DNA from: Cephalotrichum gorgonifer
Lineage: Eukaryota; Ascomycota; Sordariomycetes; Microascales; Microascaceae
Direction of reading: 5' to 3'
DNA: 64,000 bases
NCBI GenBank assembly: GCA_900312665.1
Contig: ONZQ02000010.1
Span: forward strand, 1,200,278 to 1,264,277
The notes below the pieces were generated by a model that made no database searches, was not told the origin of the DNA, and worked only from the letters and a program-made list of their open reading frames with translations. The translations under genes and the position numbers were made by a program. Of this stretch, positions 1 through 11,750 are shown piece by piece (position 1 is the stretch's first letter; every line of letters starts with the position of its first letter).

Positions 1-437
1 AAAGAAAATAATTTCGGTGGTTGTTATCTCGGTCGGGGCTTATCAAGTGGGGTATTCCCCGGTAAGCCGCCAATTAAATCGAAGAATTAGCTCAAGTACC
101 ATAAACTACCAACCAATTCCTCTCCGCCGCGAGAACCCGCGATATCATCGGAGCTCTCATCGCGCAAATCATTCCGTTCGTTTCTCAAATTCGGCCCAGG
201 GAGACACCTCCCCCGCCTCGTATTTGGCTCTAGTCGTGATTTACTTCTACGGCTTTAATCCCGGCTGCTGACCCCCTCAATTGCGCCGTATATACCCACC
301 TCGGCCCCACCGACGCTCCTTACGCACCACGATACCCTCGCCACAAAACTCCATCTTAGAAGCCCTCATTGCGCCTCACCCTAGCGCCCGATCCGAACCA
401 AACCGCAGGGCCATTTCCACGCCTCTCCCACACTACA
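1..437. other. intergenic, upstream of first gene
   Basis: No coding region could be supported here. Short open frames on both strands have no recognisable content. The stretch just before the ATG at 438 is C/T-rich, which fits a fungal promoter or 5' leader. Confidence 0.5.
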
Positions 438-1692
438 ATGTCCCGCCGCGCCCTCACCACTCTCCGCACCGCCCTCCGCGCGGCGCCAGCCCCCCGACGA
501 CCCCCCTCCCTCATCGTCAGGCCACCAGATGCATCCTTCGTGCCCACACGGGGGAAGGCGCACGCCGCCTCGTCGCGGGGGAGTCCATCCCGGCCCCGCC
601 CCCGGCCGAAATACGTGCCCATCGCCAGCCAGGAGAAGTTCATCGAGATCTGCCAGACCATGCTCATCGGGCCCTCCCGCGACAAGGGTGCGCTATACTA
701 CAGGTGCATTGAGGAGTGGCAGCTGGCACTGCAGAGGGGGGAGCAAGGAACGGAGGACCCGGATCTATTAACCAGTTGAGTTTCTCCCTCTCCCTCTAGG
801 GAGCTTCGTGGAATGGCCCCCTCTTCTGCCCTGTTTCCGACGGGGGCCGACTCCCAAGGAAGGAAAGGGCAAGGGGAGGGACAGGAACAAAGACTCAACT
901 AACATCCCCCTCTCCCTCCCCACAGACATCGGCGCCTCCCTCCAAGAATTCCACGAAGCAGCCATCCTAGCCGCAGGCGGCCGCATCACCCCCACAGGGC
1001 GCCACAACCCCGCCGTCATCGAGCTCGCCTTCTCCATGCTCCGCCACGCCTCCTCCCTAGGCCACGACCCCTCCACCCTCTCCTACATCAGCATCGCCCT
1101 CGAGCTCCACCGCGCAAATGTCCTCCGCCCCGCCACCTGGCCGCCCGAGCTCGAATCCCGCCTCAAGACCCTCGCGACGCAGCACGACGACACCCACGCC
1201 CTCATCCTCTCCGCCCGCGTCGCCGCCCACCGCGGCGACAACGAGACCGCGCTCCGCCTCTTCGAGGCCGCCACCGAGCCGTCCAGGCGCAAGGACAAGG
1301 GCGTCCAGTGGATGGCTACGGCGCTCGTGGGGCTCGGCCGCGCGCGCATGCGGAGCGGGGACCGCGAGGGCGCCATGGAGGCGTTTTTAGCGGCGGCGAG
1401 GGGGTATAACGACCACCGCGCGTGGATGGAGGTCGCGTACGGCGGCGAGTGCCCGGAGGATCTGTTCCGCCTGGAGCGGTCGGCCATGGCCGGGGATGCG
1501 GGGAGCGCTGTCAAGGTCGCGGACGCGCAGAGCGAGGTCGCGATCAGGAGGCTGGAGGCGGGTGATCACCAGGGCTTCGCGGACCACTCCGCCATTTCGC
1601 AGGAGTGGCTGAGGCTGGCGGGGACGAAGGAGCCGGCGGACTTTAAGTCCAAGGGATCGTTGCTTGACAGGATATGGAGTAGGCTTCCCTGA
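438..1692 (+). CDS. predicted mitochondrial TPR/Sel1-like helical repeat protein
   Basis: Two exons, 438-774 and 926-1692, are joined across a 151-nt intron (donor GTTGAG, acceptor CCACAG) that keeps the frame through an Asn codon; the product is 367 aa. The first about 55 residues are rich in Arg, Ala and Pro with almost no acidic residues, like a mitochondrial presequence. The rest is helical, with repeat-like stretches such as ALILSARVAAHRGDNETALR and WMATALVGLGRARMRSGDRE, which have TPR/Sel1 spacing. Exon 1 contains a conserved-looking block starting YVPIASQEKFIEICQ. I do not recognise a named family, so the function is unknown. The 3' end faces that of the arginyl-tRNA synthetase gene 292 nt away. 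The ATG at 438 starts the presequence-like segment and is the best start; the frame is open upstream, so a slightly longer product is possible. Confidence 0.75.
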
Positions 1693-1984
1693 GCCGCTGT
1701 GTTAGTAGGGTAGGGGAGGGACCGTGGTATCGGGCTATCAGGATCTAGGTCCCTTCCAGTGTATATTATGTCAATCAAACTAGGCCGTAAAAGAGTCTAG
1801 TTGCTCACGCTCACCACCACTTCTGTTCGGTTAGCCAAGCCCTCATGACATGAGCATGGCAATAGCGTAAATGTCCGTTTCGTATTTTTAACTACAAGGC
1901 ACCGTCGTCATTCCATTCAACGTCTGCCCAGCTCTGTCCTCTATCTCTTCCTCTTTTTCCCTTCCCATGTTCCCATCATTTCCC

Positions 1985-4187
1985 CTACATCCTATCAACA
2001 GGCGACAGACCCAACACCCTCATACCGTTATTAAGCACCTGCCTGGCCGACTCATAGAGCGCCATCCTCGCCGTCGCCAGCGGCTTCTCGCTGCCCACGA
2101 CCTGCAGCTGGTCGTAGCTCGAGCTGAGCACGTGCGTCATCTTGAAGAGGTACACCAGCACCGTCGTCGGCTCGAGCGTCTTGAGCGCGTTGGACACGAC
2201 GTCAGGATACTGCATCAGGAACCGGATGAGGTTGATCGCGTGAGGCTCCGAGAGGAGGGAGAGGTCCGCCGACGCGAGGTCCTCCGCGGGGATGGCCGCA
2301 CGGCGGGAGATGGAGCAGAGGCGGGCGTGCGCGTACTGGAGGTAGGGGCCGGTGTCGCCCTCGAAGGACGTCATGGCGTCCATGTTGAAGGTGTAGTTGT
2401 TGATACTGGAGATGGTTAGCGGCCGTAATAAGGTGGAAGCTGAAAGGTATGGGGAGAGACTGAGATTTGAATCGGAAAGGGAGTGAGAGGGAAGCTGTGA
2501 GTTGAATCGAGAGGGGGTGAGAGGGGAGTTGAGAGGCGAATCGGGAAGAGAGTGAGATGGAAGCCGTCAGTTGAATATAGAAGGGGATGAGAGGAGAAAT
2601 CAGGAGAAGAAACTTACCGCTTCCCAGTCATGTCCTGCACCATGACGCTGCTAATACCCAGGATATCCGCCACGGCCGCCGGGTTCTCCACCTGCGCGTA
2701 CTTGGCCTCGTTCTTCTTCATCACCTCGTGCATGTGGTCGCCCACATCCTTGAGGATGTCGTCCAGGAACTTCACCGTGCCCTTCCGGGTGCTCATGCCC
2801 AGCACGAGCCCGAAGTTGACGTGCTGCACCTTCTTCGCCACCTCGGTGTGGCCCAGCAGCTCGACGATCTTGAATAGCTGCTTCAGGTGTAGGTCCTGCG
2901 CGCTCGCGACGACATAGATCATCTGGTCGAAGCCGTACCTCTCCTCGCGGCCCAGCAGCTCGCTGATGTCGCGCGTGAGGTACAGCGCCGTGCCGTCCTT
3001 CTTCCTCACGATGGGCTTCTCGAGCGACTTGCCCGCCTTGCCGGCCACGTGCTTCGTGAAGTCGATGATCAGCGCGCCGTCAGACTCCTCGGCGATACCC
3101 TTCTCCGTCAGAGACGCGAGCGCCTCGGCCATCTTCTCCTCGGGCACCTGGCTCTCGCCCGAGTAGTCGTCGAACTCGATGTTCAGCCGCGCGTACGTCT
3201 CCTTGTACCGCACGATGCTGAGGTCCCTGAAGCGCTTCCACTGGCTGAGCGCACCGTCGTCCCCGTCGACCATCATCCGGAAGTACTTCCTCGCGCGCTC
3301 GTCCACGCCGTTGTCCCGGAGGTCGTCGGCCGCCGCCACATCCCCGGAGGCGCGGAGCGCATCGATCTTCTCCTTCTCCTCAGCGAGGTCCTTGTTGATC
3401 TTCACGTAGATGTCGTATAGGTGGTTGATGGGGTCAGCCGTCAGCTTCTCCTCGTCGCCGTACTTCTCGAAGCCCAGGGCCAGGAGGCCATACTGCTTTC
3501 CCCAGTCGCCGAGGTAGTTGATGCGGACCACGTCCCATCCGGCGCCCTGGTAGAGGTTGGCGAGGAAACCGCCGATGATGGTGCTGCGGAGGTGGCCGGC
3601 GTGGAAAGGCTTCGCGATGTTGGGGGACGAGAACTCGACGATAATGCGCTTAGAGCCCTTGGAGGGGTCCTTGGGGTCCTTGAGGCCATGGGCGGGGTTC
3701 TGGCCATACTTGGCGGCGCGGGTCTGGATCATGGGGATGACGAGTTTCGTGAGGGGGCCCGGCTTGAACCAGAACTGGAGGAAGTGGCCGGCGGCGACGG
3801 GCTTCTCGACGAGGGGGGACTCGGGGAACTAGTACGAGCAGGTCAGGGTTTGTCCGTGAGAGAGGCGGGGAAGGGGAGGGGGGAAGGGAGAGAGGGTATC
3901 CTTACGTTCGCAGCCCACTCCTCGGCGAGCTCGGTCGGCTTCTTTCCCTTGATCCTCAGCGCGGGGGTAGCCAGGATCAGGTCGCCCTTGTCAAGGGACT
4001 GGGTCCACTGCAGGGCGGGATAGATGATGGAGGTGTCCACGCCCGTGACATCCTTAAGTAGTGTCGTGATGTGCGACCGGTAAACATCGATAGGGTTCAC
4101 CTCCGGGTAGCAGTTCGGGTACGCATCGAGCTTCTCGACGGGAAGCGGAGCCGCCTTCGGGCGGAGGGGCAATTCAGTCGTCGCCAT
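1985..4187 (-). CDS. RRS1: arginyl-tRNA synthetase (class I), with possible upstream mitochondrial start
   Basis: This enzyme charges tRNA-Arg with arginine. Exons on the minus strand are 4187-3906, 3828-2618 and 2405-1985; introns are 77 and 212 nt. The product is 637 aa, close to yeast Rrs1. It shows the class I signature HAGHL (residues 170-174), the Gly-Asp-Trp-Gly-Lys-Gln motif about 30 residues later, and a KMSKS-like MSTRKG (439-444). The C-terminal part is the helical anticodon-binding domain typical of ArgRS. The ATG at 4187 has a strong context (A at -3, G at +4). The frame is also open upstream to ATGs at 4397 and 4421 in weaker contexts, adding 70 or 78 residues with many Arg, Ser and Pro and no Asp or Glu. 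That suggests a mitochondrial form from the same gene (see findings). Intron 2 contains a tandem repeat. Confidence 0.95.
2469..2606. repeat. two-copy tandem repeat, about 69-bp unit, inside ArgRS intron 2
   Basis: Unit 1 (2469-2537) and unit 2 (2538-2606) both begin GAATCGG and share blocks including GAGTGAGA, GGAAGC and AGTTGAAT in the same order and spacing. They differ at scattered positions. This makes up most of the 212-nt intron. Confidence 0.7.
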
Positions 4188-4421
4188 GGTGCGTCGTCGG
4201 TGCCGAGCAAGGGATGGGGCGGTCGAGAGAAGATGTTTACAAAGGGGTCGTGGCGGCGCTGCTGCTGCTGGGGGGAACTGGGGGCGGGAGGAGAAATGCA
4301 GGCGGTGCGGCGTGGGGAGAGTCGTCGCGATGTTCGGTTTCGGGCGGATTGAGAGAGAGAGCCTGGATACTACTGCCCGTCCTCGTGTGTGATTCATGAG
4401 GGCGAAGGTTGGTGGGGGCAT
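4188..4421 (-). other. in-frame N-terminal extension of ArgRS (candidate mitochondrial presequence)
   Basis: This reads in frame into the ArgRS start at 4187 with no stop. It has ATGs at 4421 and 4397 (MNHTRGRAVVSRLSLSIR...). The 78 encoded residues include many Arg, Ser, Pro and Ala and no acidic residue, the composition of a matrix-targeting signal. Confidence 0.6.
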
Positions 4422-6608
4422 GGCATTGGCTTGGGGGGGGAAGGAATGACCCCGCGGTGGGACACGGAGTCACAATGTACTATGTACCTTTGTTTGCCCT
4501 CATGTGTGAGTCAGATGTAGGGAAGGTGCGTACCACATACATTCGCGGGAAGGCTCGATCCACGACCTAGTGGGTTAGGCGAATATGCACATTTGCAGCG
4601 CAGGTTCGCCCTGGGGCGGGACAGAAAAATTTCTGGCCGGCAGATTGTCGGGGAGTGGATATCGCCCCTCTCCGGACCTCACCACAACGGCGGGGTCGAC
4701 GGACAAGGGTTTTTTTTGCGCGCGTGGGAACCACGACATATCAAACGGACATTCATTCCCGTACAAGTGCTAGGCGCGTGGTGAGAGGCGCTCGAGTACT
4801 CATAAGTGCTGTTTTATAAGTATGCTTATTTGTATAATCGGCGATGACTCCTTTCCCCCCCGAATCTCAAACCAGTCCCTAATTGTGGTAGCACTCGTAT
4901 GATGCGACCCTCCTGCCTTACAATCAACCTCGTGATGGTGTTCGACGAAGGTCAGTCAGTCACACATGGAAGAACTCGTCCAAGCCGCCGTCATCCCCCA
5001 TCCCAAAAGCATACCCATCTCCAGCCTTGATAAATCTCTCAACTATTCTCCCTAAACGCCTATTTTTCATTCACTCTCCCCACCTCAACGTTACCTAGTC
5101 ATCGCCGGACTTCTCAACGGAGACCGACCACCTTGCCCCGACTTAGAACAATGTCAGCGGCATCCTCTCTATCATAGCCCCTTGCTTCTCTCCCGCGCCG
5201 GCCCTGGACCAACGCGACATAGTTGTGCTTGCATGGGCGGACATGACTAGAAAAGGCGGGCCGACGGGGATAGATAAGGCAGGCGAGAGCCACAGTTGGC
5301 TGGGCAATAGAGACCTACATGCCATAAGGCGCACAAGGGATGAAGATACGAAACAATAGCAGGATTAAGAGTAGTCCGCATGTCAGCGCAGGAAGCAAGG
5401 CATGCTCATCTGCGGGGTATTGGTCCGACTTCCACATAGTAATACCGAAAAACACATCACATTGACCGTTTTGTGATACACTCGACATCGAATAATCTCC
5501 GGTCTGAGACCAAGCCACGATTCAAGAGTAGCTTATTTCCATCTCCCCCATACTGAGAGTGCAAAGGGTCCGTGTAATACAAACCATCACAGGCCAGCTT
5601 AAAAAGGGCCTTACCTCGGCCACAGAGATGGATGAAAGCCTGTGGTGAAACACCCCGAGACCACTCACTTACTCCCTCGCTCGGGCCAGGTGTTCGACGA
5701 ACGGAATGACCCCTTCGAGGACTCATCTTACATTAGTTCTTGTCTCAAACCTCCTCATTTATCGATCCCTTATAAAGCTACCCGTGTCCCATCCGGAGCA
5801 TCCGCGCCGTCCCAGGTCTCGGGTACTCCCCGGGCTGCTATAACGGCCTTCTAGATGTAATATAAGCGATCGAGACCTATTAAGGACGTGTCCTAATGCG
5901 TAAATGTTGCACTCATTTACGCCATTTGTGATTTACTAGTGATAATTGCTCATGAGAACGCAGCCTCGGGATGATAACGTCTTGAAAGGTGACAAAACAT
6001 ACTCGTAATCACCCATCCATCTAGGCTTGAAACCAACGCCCCAGAACATACCTGAGCCAACCCCCAGAGCCTACTCACTGACCCCTCCGGAGTGGCCATG
6101 GAGATATCACAAACAGCTACGAGTACCACTGCTTTGACCTCTTAACCCCCCTCACAACTAAATCACAAATGCCTACAAGTCACCGGACCATCTCAGGGGA
6201 CACAGACAAGAACAAGAAGAGCAACAACAACAGTTTCATAAATGATACGTAAAAAATGATATGCTCACGACTGGCCGAGAAGCCAGCGTGTCCCACCTTT
6301 GCAAGGTCCCCCCTTTCCTCCCAGGGCTTAACAAAAACCCACCTTTCGGACTCACGTCTTCGGGCGAATGCGACGAAACAACCAAAGAGAAAACACAAGA
6401 CCTGGAGAAGACCAGCCAGGTCCCTCCTCCCCTCTGTCCAAAAACCTGGAAAAGTGTAAATCAATACCCTAATCTATGGATCCCAAGAAGTGAAGCTCAA
6501 GACCGACGAAGCCCGACGCAGAAAATATATAAAATGGTAGATGATGGTAAATTGAAACTAGATTGTAACGACTTGATTTGGTTTGGCGCGCTACTAAACA
6601 CCTAAAAT
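4422..6608. other. intergenic, no gene recognised
   Basis: About 2.2 kb between the ArgRS 5' end and the DUF1996 3' end. Only short unrelated frames occur. Part of the left side is presumably the ArgRS promoter. Sporadic CGAGTACTC-like motifs are present (near 4790 and 6118). Confidence 0.5.
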
Positions 6609-8094
6609 CTAGTGGTGGCGGGCAACGTGGCGGTGGAGGTGCCTCTTGGCGGCGGCGGCGGTCTCGGAGGCGCCCTCCCAGACGGTCTTGGTCTCGACGA
6701 CGGTCTTGGTCCTGGTGGCGCAGACGGGGGCGGCCTCGGCGGGGGCGGACGAGAGCGCGGGGGCGGCCTCAACGACGGGAGACTCGGCGGCGGGGGAGGC
6801 GTCCTCCTCGGGGCTGCTGGCCTCCTGCTCGTGGTTGGAGGCGGCCTTCTCAACGGCGCTGACGGCGCTGGCGACGGGGGCGGCGCCGTACTGGAAGCCG
6901 GAGAGGGGGCAGGTGCCGGGGAGGGCCTTGGCGGTGGTGGACTCGGTGGCGTAGTCGCCGACGTCGCCGTCGCACGAGCAGGACGCCTTGTTAGACTCGA
7001 TGCCGGGGCAGGTGTCCATGTTAGCGAACTTGACGTCGCAGGTGTCGATGATCTTCTGGAGGACCTGCTCGTCCCAGCCGGCGAGGAAGTCGGCGTGCAG
7101 GGAGTAGCCGGTCACGTCACCGTTGGAGAGGACGAAGGGCTGGGTCTTGCCGTCGGGGGTCCAGCGGCTGTCGAACTTCTGGGTGTCCCAGAAGATCTCG
7201 AAGAGCATGCGGGGCACGTGGACGAAGCCCTCGGGGCAGTTGAGCTTGCCGCCGGAGGTGCCCTTGGCGGAGGGGTACACCATGTTCTCCTTGTAGTTGG
7301 TGAGGCCCTTGGAGGGGTCGTAGCACGAGGGGAAGTTGACGTCGGCGCGGAGGGGCGAGGCAAAGGCGTCGCACTTCTTCAGGGGGAAACCGACACCCTG
7401 GCCAGGGAGGCCGGGGCAGCCGATACCGGCGGTGGTGCCGTCCGAGTCAGCGGGCCACGAGGGGTCGGCGTAGCTCGTGCGAGCGCAGGTCCAGAAGACC
7501 GGGTTGACGTCGCCGTTGTTGGGGTCCAGGTTGGTCCTGGCGCCAACCGCGGGGGCGTGGCGGGTGGAGGCATCGGGGCCAGCCAGGATCTGGAGGCCGG
7601 TGGGGAAGGCCTTGATCTCATCGTCCGTGGGGTCGAAGCTGAAATGTGTTAGCTGCGCCGCTGGGGGGAGGGTCTTCTCTCTCTCCCTCATTCTGTCCCT
7701 CTCTTTTGTCCACGGAACTTCGAGACGACGAGCTTGTCGTAAGAGAAACTTACAAGTAGTAGACGTTGGCGTAGGACACGGGGACGGCCTCGAAGGAGTC
7801 GTCGGCCTTGTCGTGGAAGTACAGCCTGGGCATCCAGTAGGCACTGTTGTCGCCCTTAACGACGGCGCTGCTGCACTTGGACTTGACCATGGTCTCGCCG
7901 GTGGCGTGGAGGCCGAAGTTGCTGCCACCGAAGACGGAGTGCTCGTGGGGAGAGGCCACGCCGGGGTTGACGATGGGGTCAACACGACCGTTGAAGATTG
8001 GGTCTCCGTTGAAGCGCAGGACTGCGAAGGTCTGGGTGTCCTTAGCTGCGACGGCGCCGATGAGGGCGGCACCGGTGAGGGCGGTGTACTTCAT
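6609..8094 (-). CDS. secreted DUF1996-domain protein
   Basis: Exons 8094-7754 and 7638-6609 flank a 115-nt intron (GTAAGT donor); the product is 456 aa. It starts with a signal peptide of about 17 residues (MKYTALTGAALIGAVAA). The body matches DUF1996 (PF09362), a secreted fungal family of unknown biochemical function. Family-like blocks are the N-terminal NGDPIFNGRVDPIVNPG followed by SPHEHSVFGG, then YWMPRLYFHD, and further in a segment beginning CPEGFVHVPRMLFEIFWDT. Conserved Cys and His residues suggest disulfides and perhaps metal or sugar binding, but this is not established. The C-terminal about 100 residues are a low-complexity Ala/Pro/Glu/Ser linker ending in a His-rich tail (KRHLHRHVARHH). 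The upstream region at 8200-8350 is long and pyrimidine-rich on the coding strand. Confidence 0.9.
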
Positions 8095-10861
8095 CTTGAA
8101 ATGGATTCGTCGTCGGTTTATCGTTTTCGGGGTGTTAAAGCGAGCGGTAGGACCGGTGTTGATAGAGCGGTTGGTTTAAAGGAGAGGACGTGCTGGAAGA
8201 AGCTCAGCAGCAAAAAAAGAAAGGATAAAGCAACAAGTGAATCGAAAGAGTGACTGGTGAGAAAGAGAGGATGAAGGATTGAGAAATACAGCGGGTGGGT
8301 TGGAGGCAATGAGACTTGTAAAAGGGGGGAGTGACGAGGATGGGGCGGGTCCCGAGGGACATTAAGCACGCTGGACAACGCCGTGAGTGGAGTTGCTGGC
8401 CCCACATGGCAGGGATCCCACCATCTCTCTGGCATCCTAGCATGGTCCTTCTTGGAATTGGTGGCGTGGCGAGGTGGACCTGGCCTGTCTCCTTCTGAAA
8501 GAGGGGGGGCGTCTCTCTAGCCCCTTGATCCTCCTGTGGTTACTTTTTCAGATAAGATTAGCTCGTCGATGTGAAAAGATGTGGGGCCGAGGAGTAATGA
8601 GGGACACCGGGGGTACAAGATAATAAGGGGTATTCTAAGTATAGACTGCCTTTCTAGATATGTACATCAGAAGTCCTCCATGGCCAGTGCCCAGAAAACC
8701 TGTCTCCCACACCCTCACGGAACCATGGGTACTCGGTTCAAATTGGAGCTTGCGCTTCCACAGATCAACAGGGGACATGGCCCCCGAGGGCAGGCAGGGC
8801 ATATGAGAGAGGCCTTGGACGTTGAAAGGGGAATGACCAGGGTCGAAAAAAAAATCTGTTGTTGGGCGGGAGCCACAAACGACATCTCGCCACGTTTCTC
8901 GGCCTGGCTCTGAAAGACGACGCCAACAGGGTGTCTCGTGGACATTCCTTAGCGGGCGCCCGACTTGGGAATCGAGGTTTTCTCCTCCGAAAGACACGTT
9001 GGTCGGGGAGGGAGGAGGGGGGGACATGACCACAGCGGCGTTGGCGCCAACAAAAGGCCAAGCTTTTTCTGGTGGTCGGAGGAAGGCAGGTGCATACAGG
9101 AACTAAAAAGGGGGGTGGGGAACACAAGAAAAACAGGAGATTCCCGTTCCTGCATCCGGTGCCTGTCAGCGACTCTGATTGGCTGGGCGCCCAGGAACAA
9201 AGGGGCTTAGGGTCCAATCATGGGATGGCAGGAGTGGGTTAGTGCGCTTGCACACGTTGTGCCTGAAAATCCACACTGCCATTCTCCACTCTCTCACACT
9301 ATTCAATGCTTATTGACCTTGGGGCGGGGCCGCTGAATCCCAGCCAACGGGGCCAAAGGAGCCTGAGGAAGAGGGCCCGAATTGATGGATGATCTGGGAG
9401 GGGCGGGATGGATACTTGTACTTGTCCAGAACATGGAAGCCCGACGATTCTTACCTATAGTCGTACCTGTAACAAAGAGTCTCTGGGAGAAACGCCGTGT
9501 GGATGCCCTGGTCAGACGATGACGGATAGAATGGAGGTGTGCGGTGTCAGCCAGCGTCAGCCAAGATGGCAGTTGGGGAGAGAATACCGATGTCTCGCTG
9601 CGAGGAGACCAAGTTCAGTTAGTTGGTCAGACAACACACATGTGCCTCCGATCGATCCGTCCATTCCGATACATTGCACACAGTACGGAATAGAGTGTTC
9701 ACGCTCGAACTCGCACTCAGACTCATTTTTACGTACCTATATAATACAATTACTCGCAGAAATCCTTGCGCACTCGGACATGTACGAGTAAGCTGCGGAG
9801 GGGGTGCGGTGGAGGCCAACACCACCTGCAATCGTGCCCTTATTACCCGATGCTAGCTTCGGTCAGCCCCGGCAGATGAGCCCAATTGACGCCAGGAGCC
9901 TTGGCCAATTTCGAGCGCTGGTAGCCGAGTTCGAGCGTCAAGGGTGCGGTCCGGGGCCAATCTTAGTCGGGAATTGCACCCACGGACCCACTGGAATGAG
10001 TTCCATGTCGAGCGTGGCAGCGGGAAATTCCAGGTGAGTGGGGATGATCGCATTCTCGCGGTGAGGTGAGTCTGCCTCGTTGCTGCGCTGGGTGCCCACA
10101 GGGTGCCACGGCCAAAGCCACCCGGGCGTTGTGGGGCAGATTACTCAGCCATACAAGTACATTAGCTGCCAGATTACATTACAGGGGCCAACCCCGCAAC
10201 GATGGCTCACCTTTGCCAATGCTGCCTAAAATCTGGGCGACTAATATTACCTTGCGGGCTTGCACCGCTCCTTCCTGGTTATTTCGGTCGGCAAACCGGG
10301 TCAGGAAGGGGCAGGGCAGTGGCATATTATTAGAAGGAACAACTCTCCCGGATTACCCCTCAAAAGGAGCGACTATTCCAAGTAGTACATGCTTGTACGA
10401 CCGCAAGGTTCTATTTTCGGTTCCTCGGCCCCCGCCCGCTCCTTCACCATAATGTTGGTCGTCGACATGCCCCATCGAGAATCAAAAGATCGTTCAAATT
10501 TTCTTTAGTACAACTATTATTATTATGGTTCTCCCGACGACAGAGTCAGAAGGACTCCTTTCATGTCCTGTCCCTTGTTCAAATTTCCCCCATCCCACGA
10601 GTAAATTTTCAGGACCGGGCCCACCCTCCCCAAGTTTCGAAACAAGCTAAGGACCAATCGCGCCGGTTGAATCTGCAGGGGTAAACCTGTCTAAGGACCA
10701 AAGCGGCTGTCGCCCAGAAAGCCCAGAAAGGATCGCGCCCCCTTCGCCTAATCCATTTGGGGGAGGTTCATTCGAGTTTTGACATTCTCGGCGCTCGTTC
10801 GTCAGTGTCAGTGGAGATGCTGCACGGCTCCGTGTACCCGTTCGAGTGCGGACCACCTCGG

Positions 10862-10937
10862 GGAGTAATACAAGGTATGCTGTGCGAGGTCAACTATGGG
10901 CGAGCGATTTGAGTTGGGTAATACCTTGTATTACTCC
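10862..10937. repeat. perfect 17-bp inverted repeat, 42-nt spacer
   Basis: GGAGTAATACAAGGTAT at 10862-10878 and its exact reverse complement ATACCTTGTATTACTCC at 10921-10937 flank a 42-nt spacer. This could fold as a hairpin or be the ends of a very small mobile element remnant. Confidence 0.85.
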
Positions 10938-11734
10938 TTACAACACGAGTACGAGGGGCAGGACTCGTAATCCAGCCCCCTGCCCCCGGCCCCCAGCCCC
11001 CAATACCCCCAGCGCAGCGCAGCCCAGCCCCAGGGAGGATTCTGTTAGTGCAACCACCCAACGTGCCGGATCCCAATCCAGCCCCGACGAAGAAAGGTAC
11101 CGGAAGGACGGAAGGACGGCAAAATTCTGCGCTAGGAGCGTGAAACTAAGTGACCCGATAACGATAGTGGGAGGAAAACTAGCAATCGCCCCTTCGAAAG
11201 AGGGGGAGAAAAAAAAGGCGCTGGTTTGCGCAAAAAACAAGCAATTAGCCCCACGAAGGATCTTCAATCTCGCGGGGGAGGACGATAAAGCCCCTGGCTT
11301 CCATTCCAAAGGGGGGCAGAGTATATGGTCAAACACGGGGCTCCCCTAGCTCACCAGCCGGCTCTTTGCGAGAGAAGTGCCGGCATGGATTGCCTCAGCT
11401 TCATGGGTCAAAGTGGCTGTATTGGCCCCGACATGAAGCTAGGCTAGTCATCTCACACGATGCCCCGGAGGCCCCAGGCCGGTACCTGTGCATTCATGGG
11501 TTTCGTACGGCTTGTGCTTCTTCGAGCAGGCCACGCGGACCTAATTACCTACAAACGTCGACTCGGCATCCCGGCATCTCGTGCCTCCTGTATTCTCGCA
11601 TGACCCCGGTGGATCGGCATCACAGCTCTTCTACTTGCACCTAGAACTTGTCTCCATCCTCGTATCTCTAGCCTTAGTCGTCCGCCCGCTCACCGTACCC
11701 GCCCCACCAAGCCCATCGAAGGGCCGAGGAATCG

Positions 11735-11750
11735 TTACGAGCACTCGTAA
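11735..11750. repeat. short palindrome TTACGAG-CA-CTCGTAA
   Basis: Two 7-bp arms (11735-11741 and 11744-11750) separated by 2 nt. The core CGAGCACTCG is the reverse complement of CGAGTGCTCG found near 22402. Confidence 0.8.

Noticed and set aside
5143..6464. Small frames of 60-95 codons between ArgRS and the DUF1996 gene
   Set aside because: No start context, motif or splice partner supports any of them.
6612..7652. 346-codon plus-strand frame rich in Gly and Val
   Set aside because: Antisense of the DUF1996 exon; the composition comes from its Ala/Pro codons.
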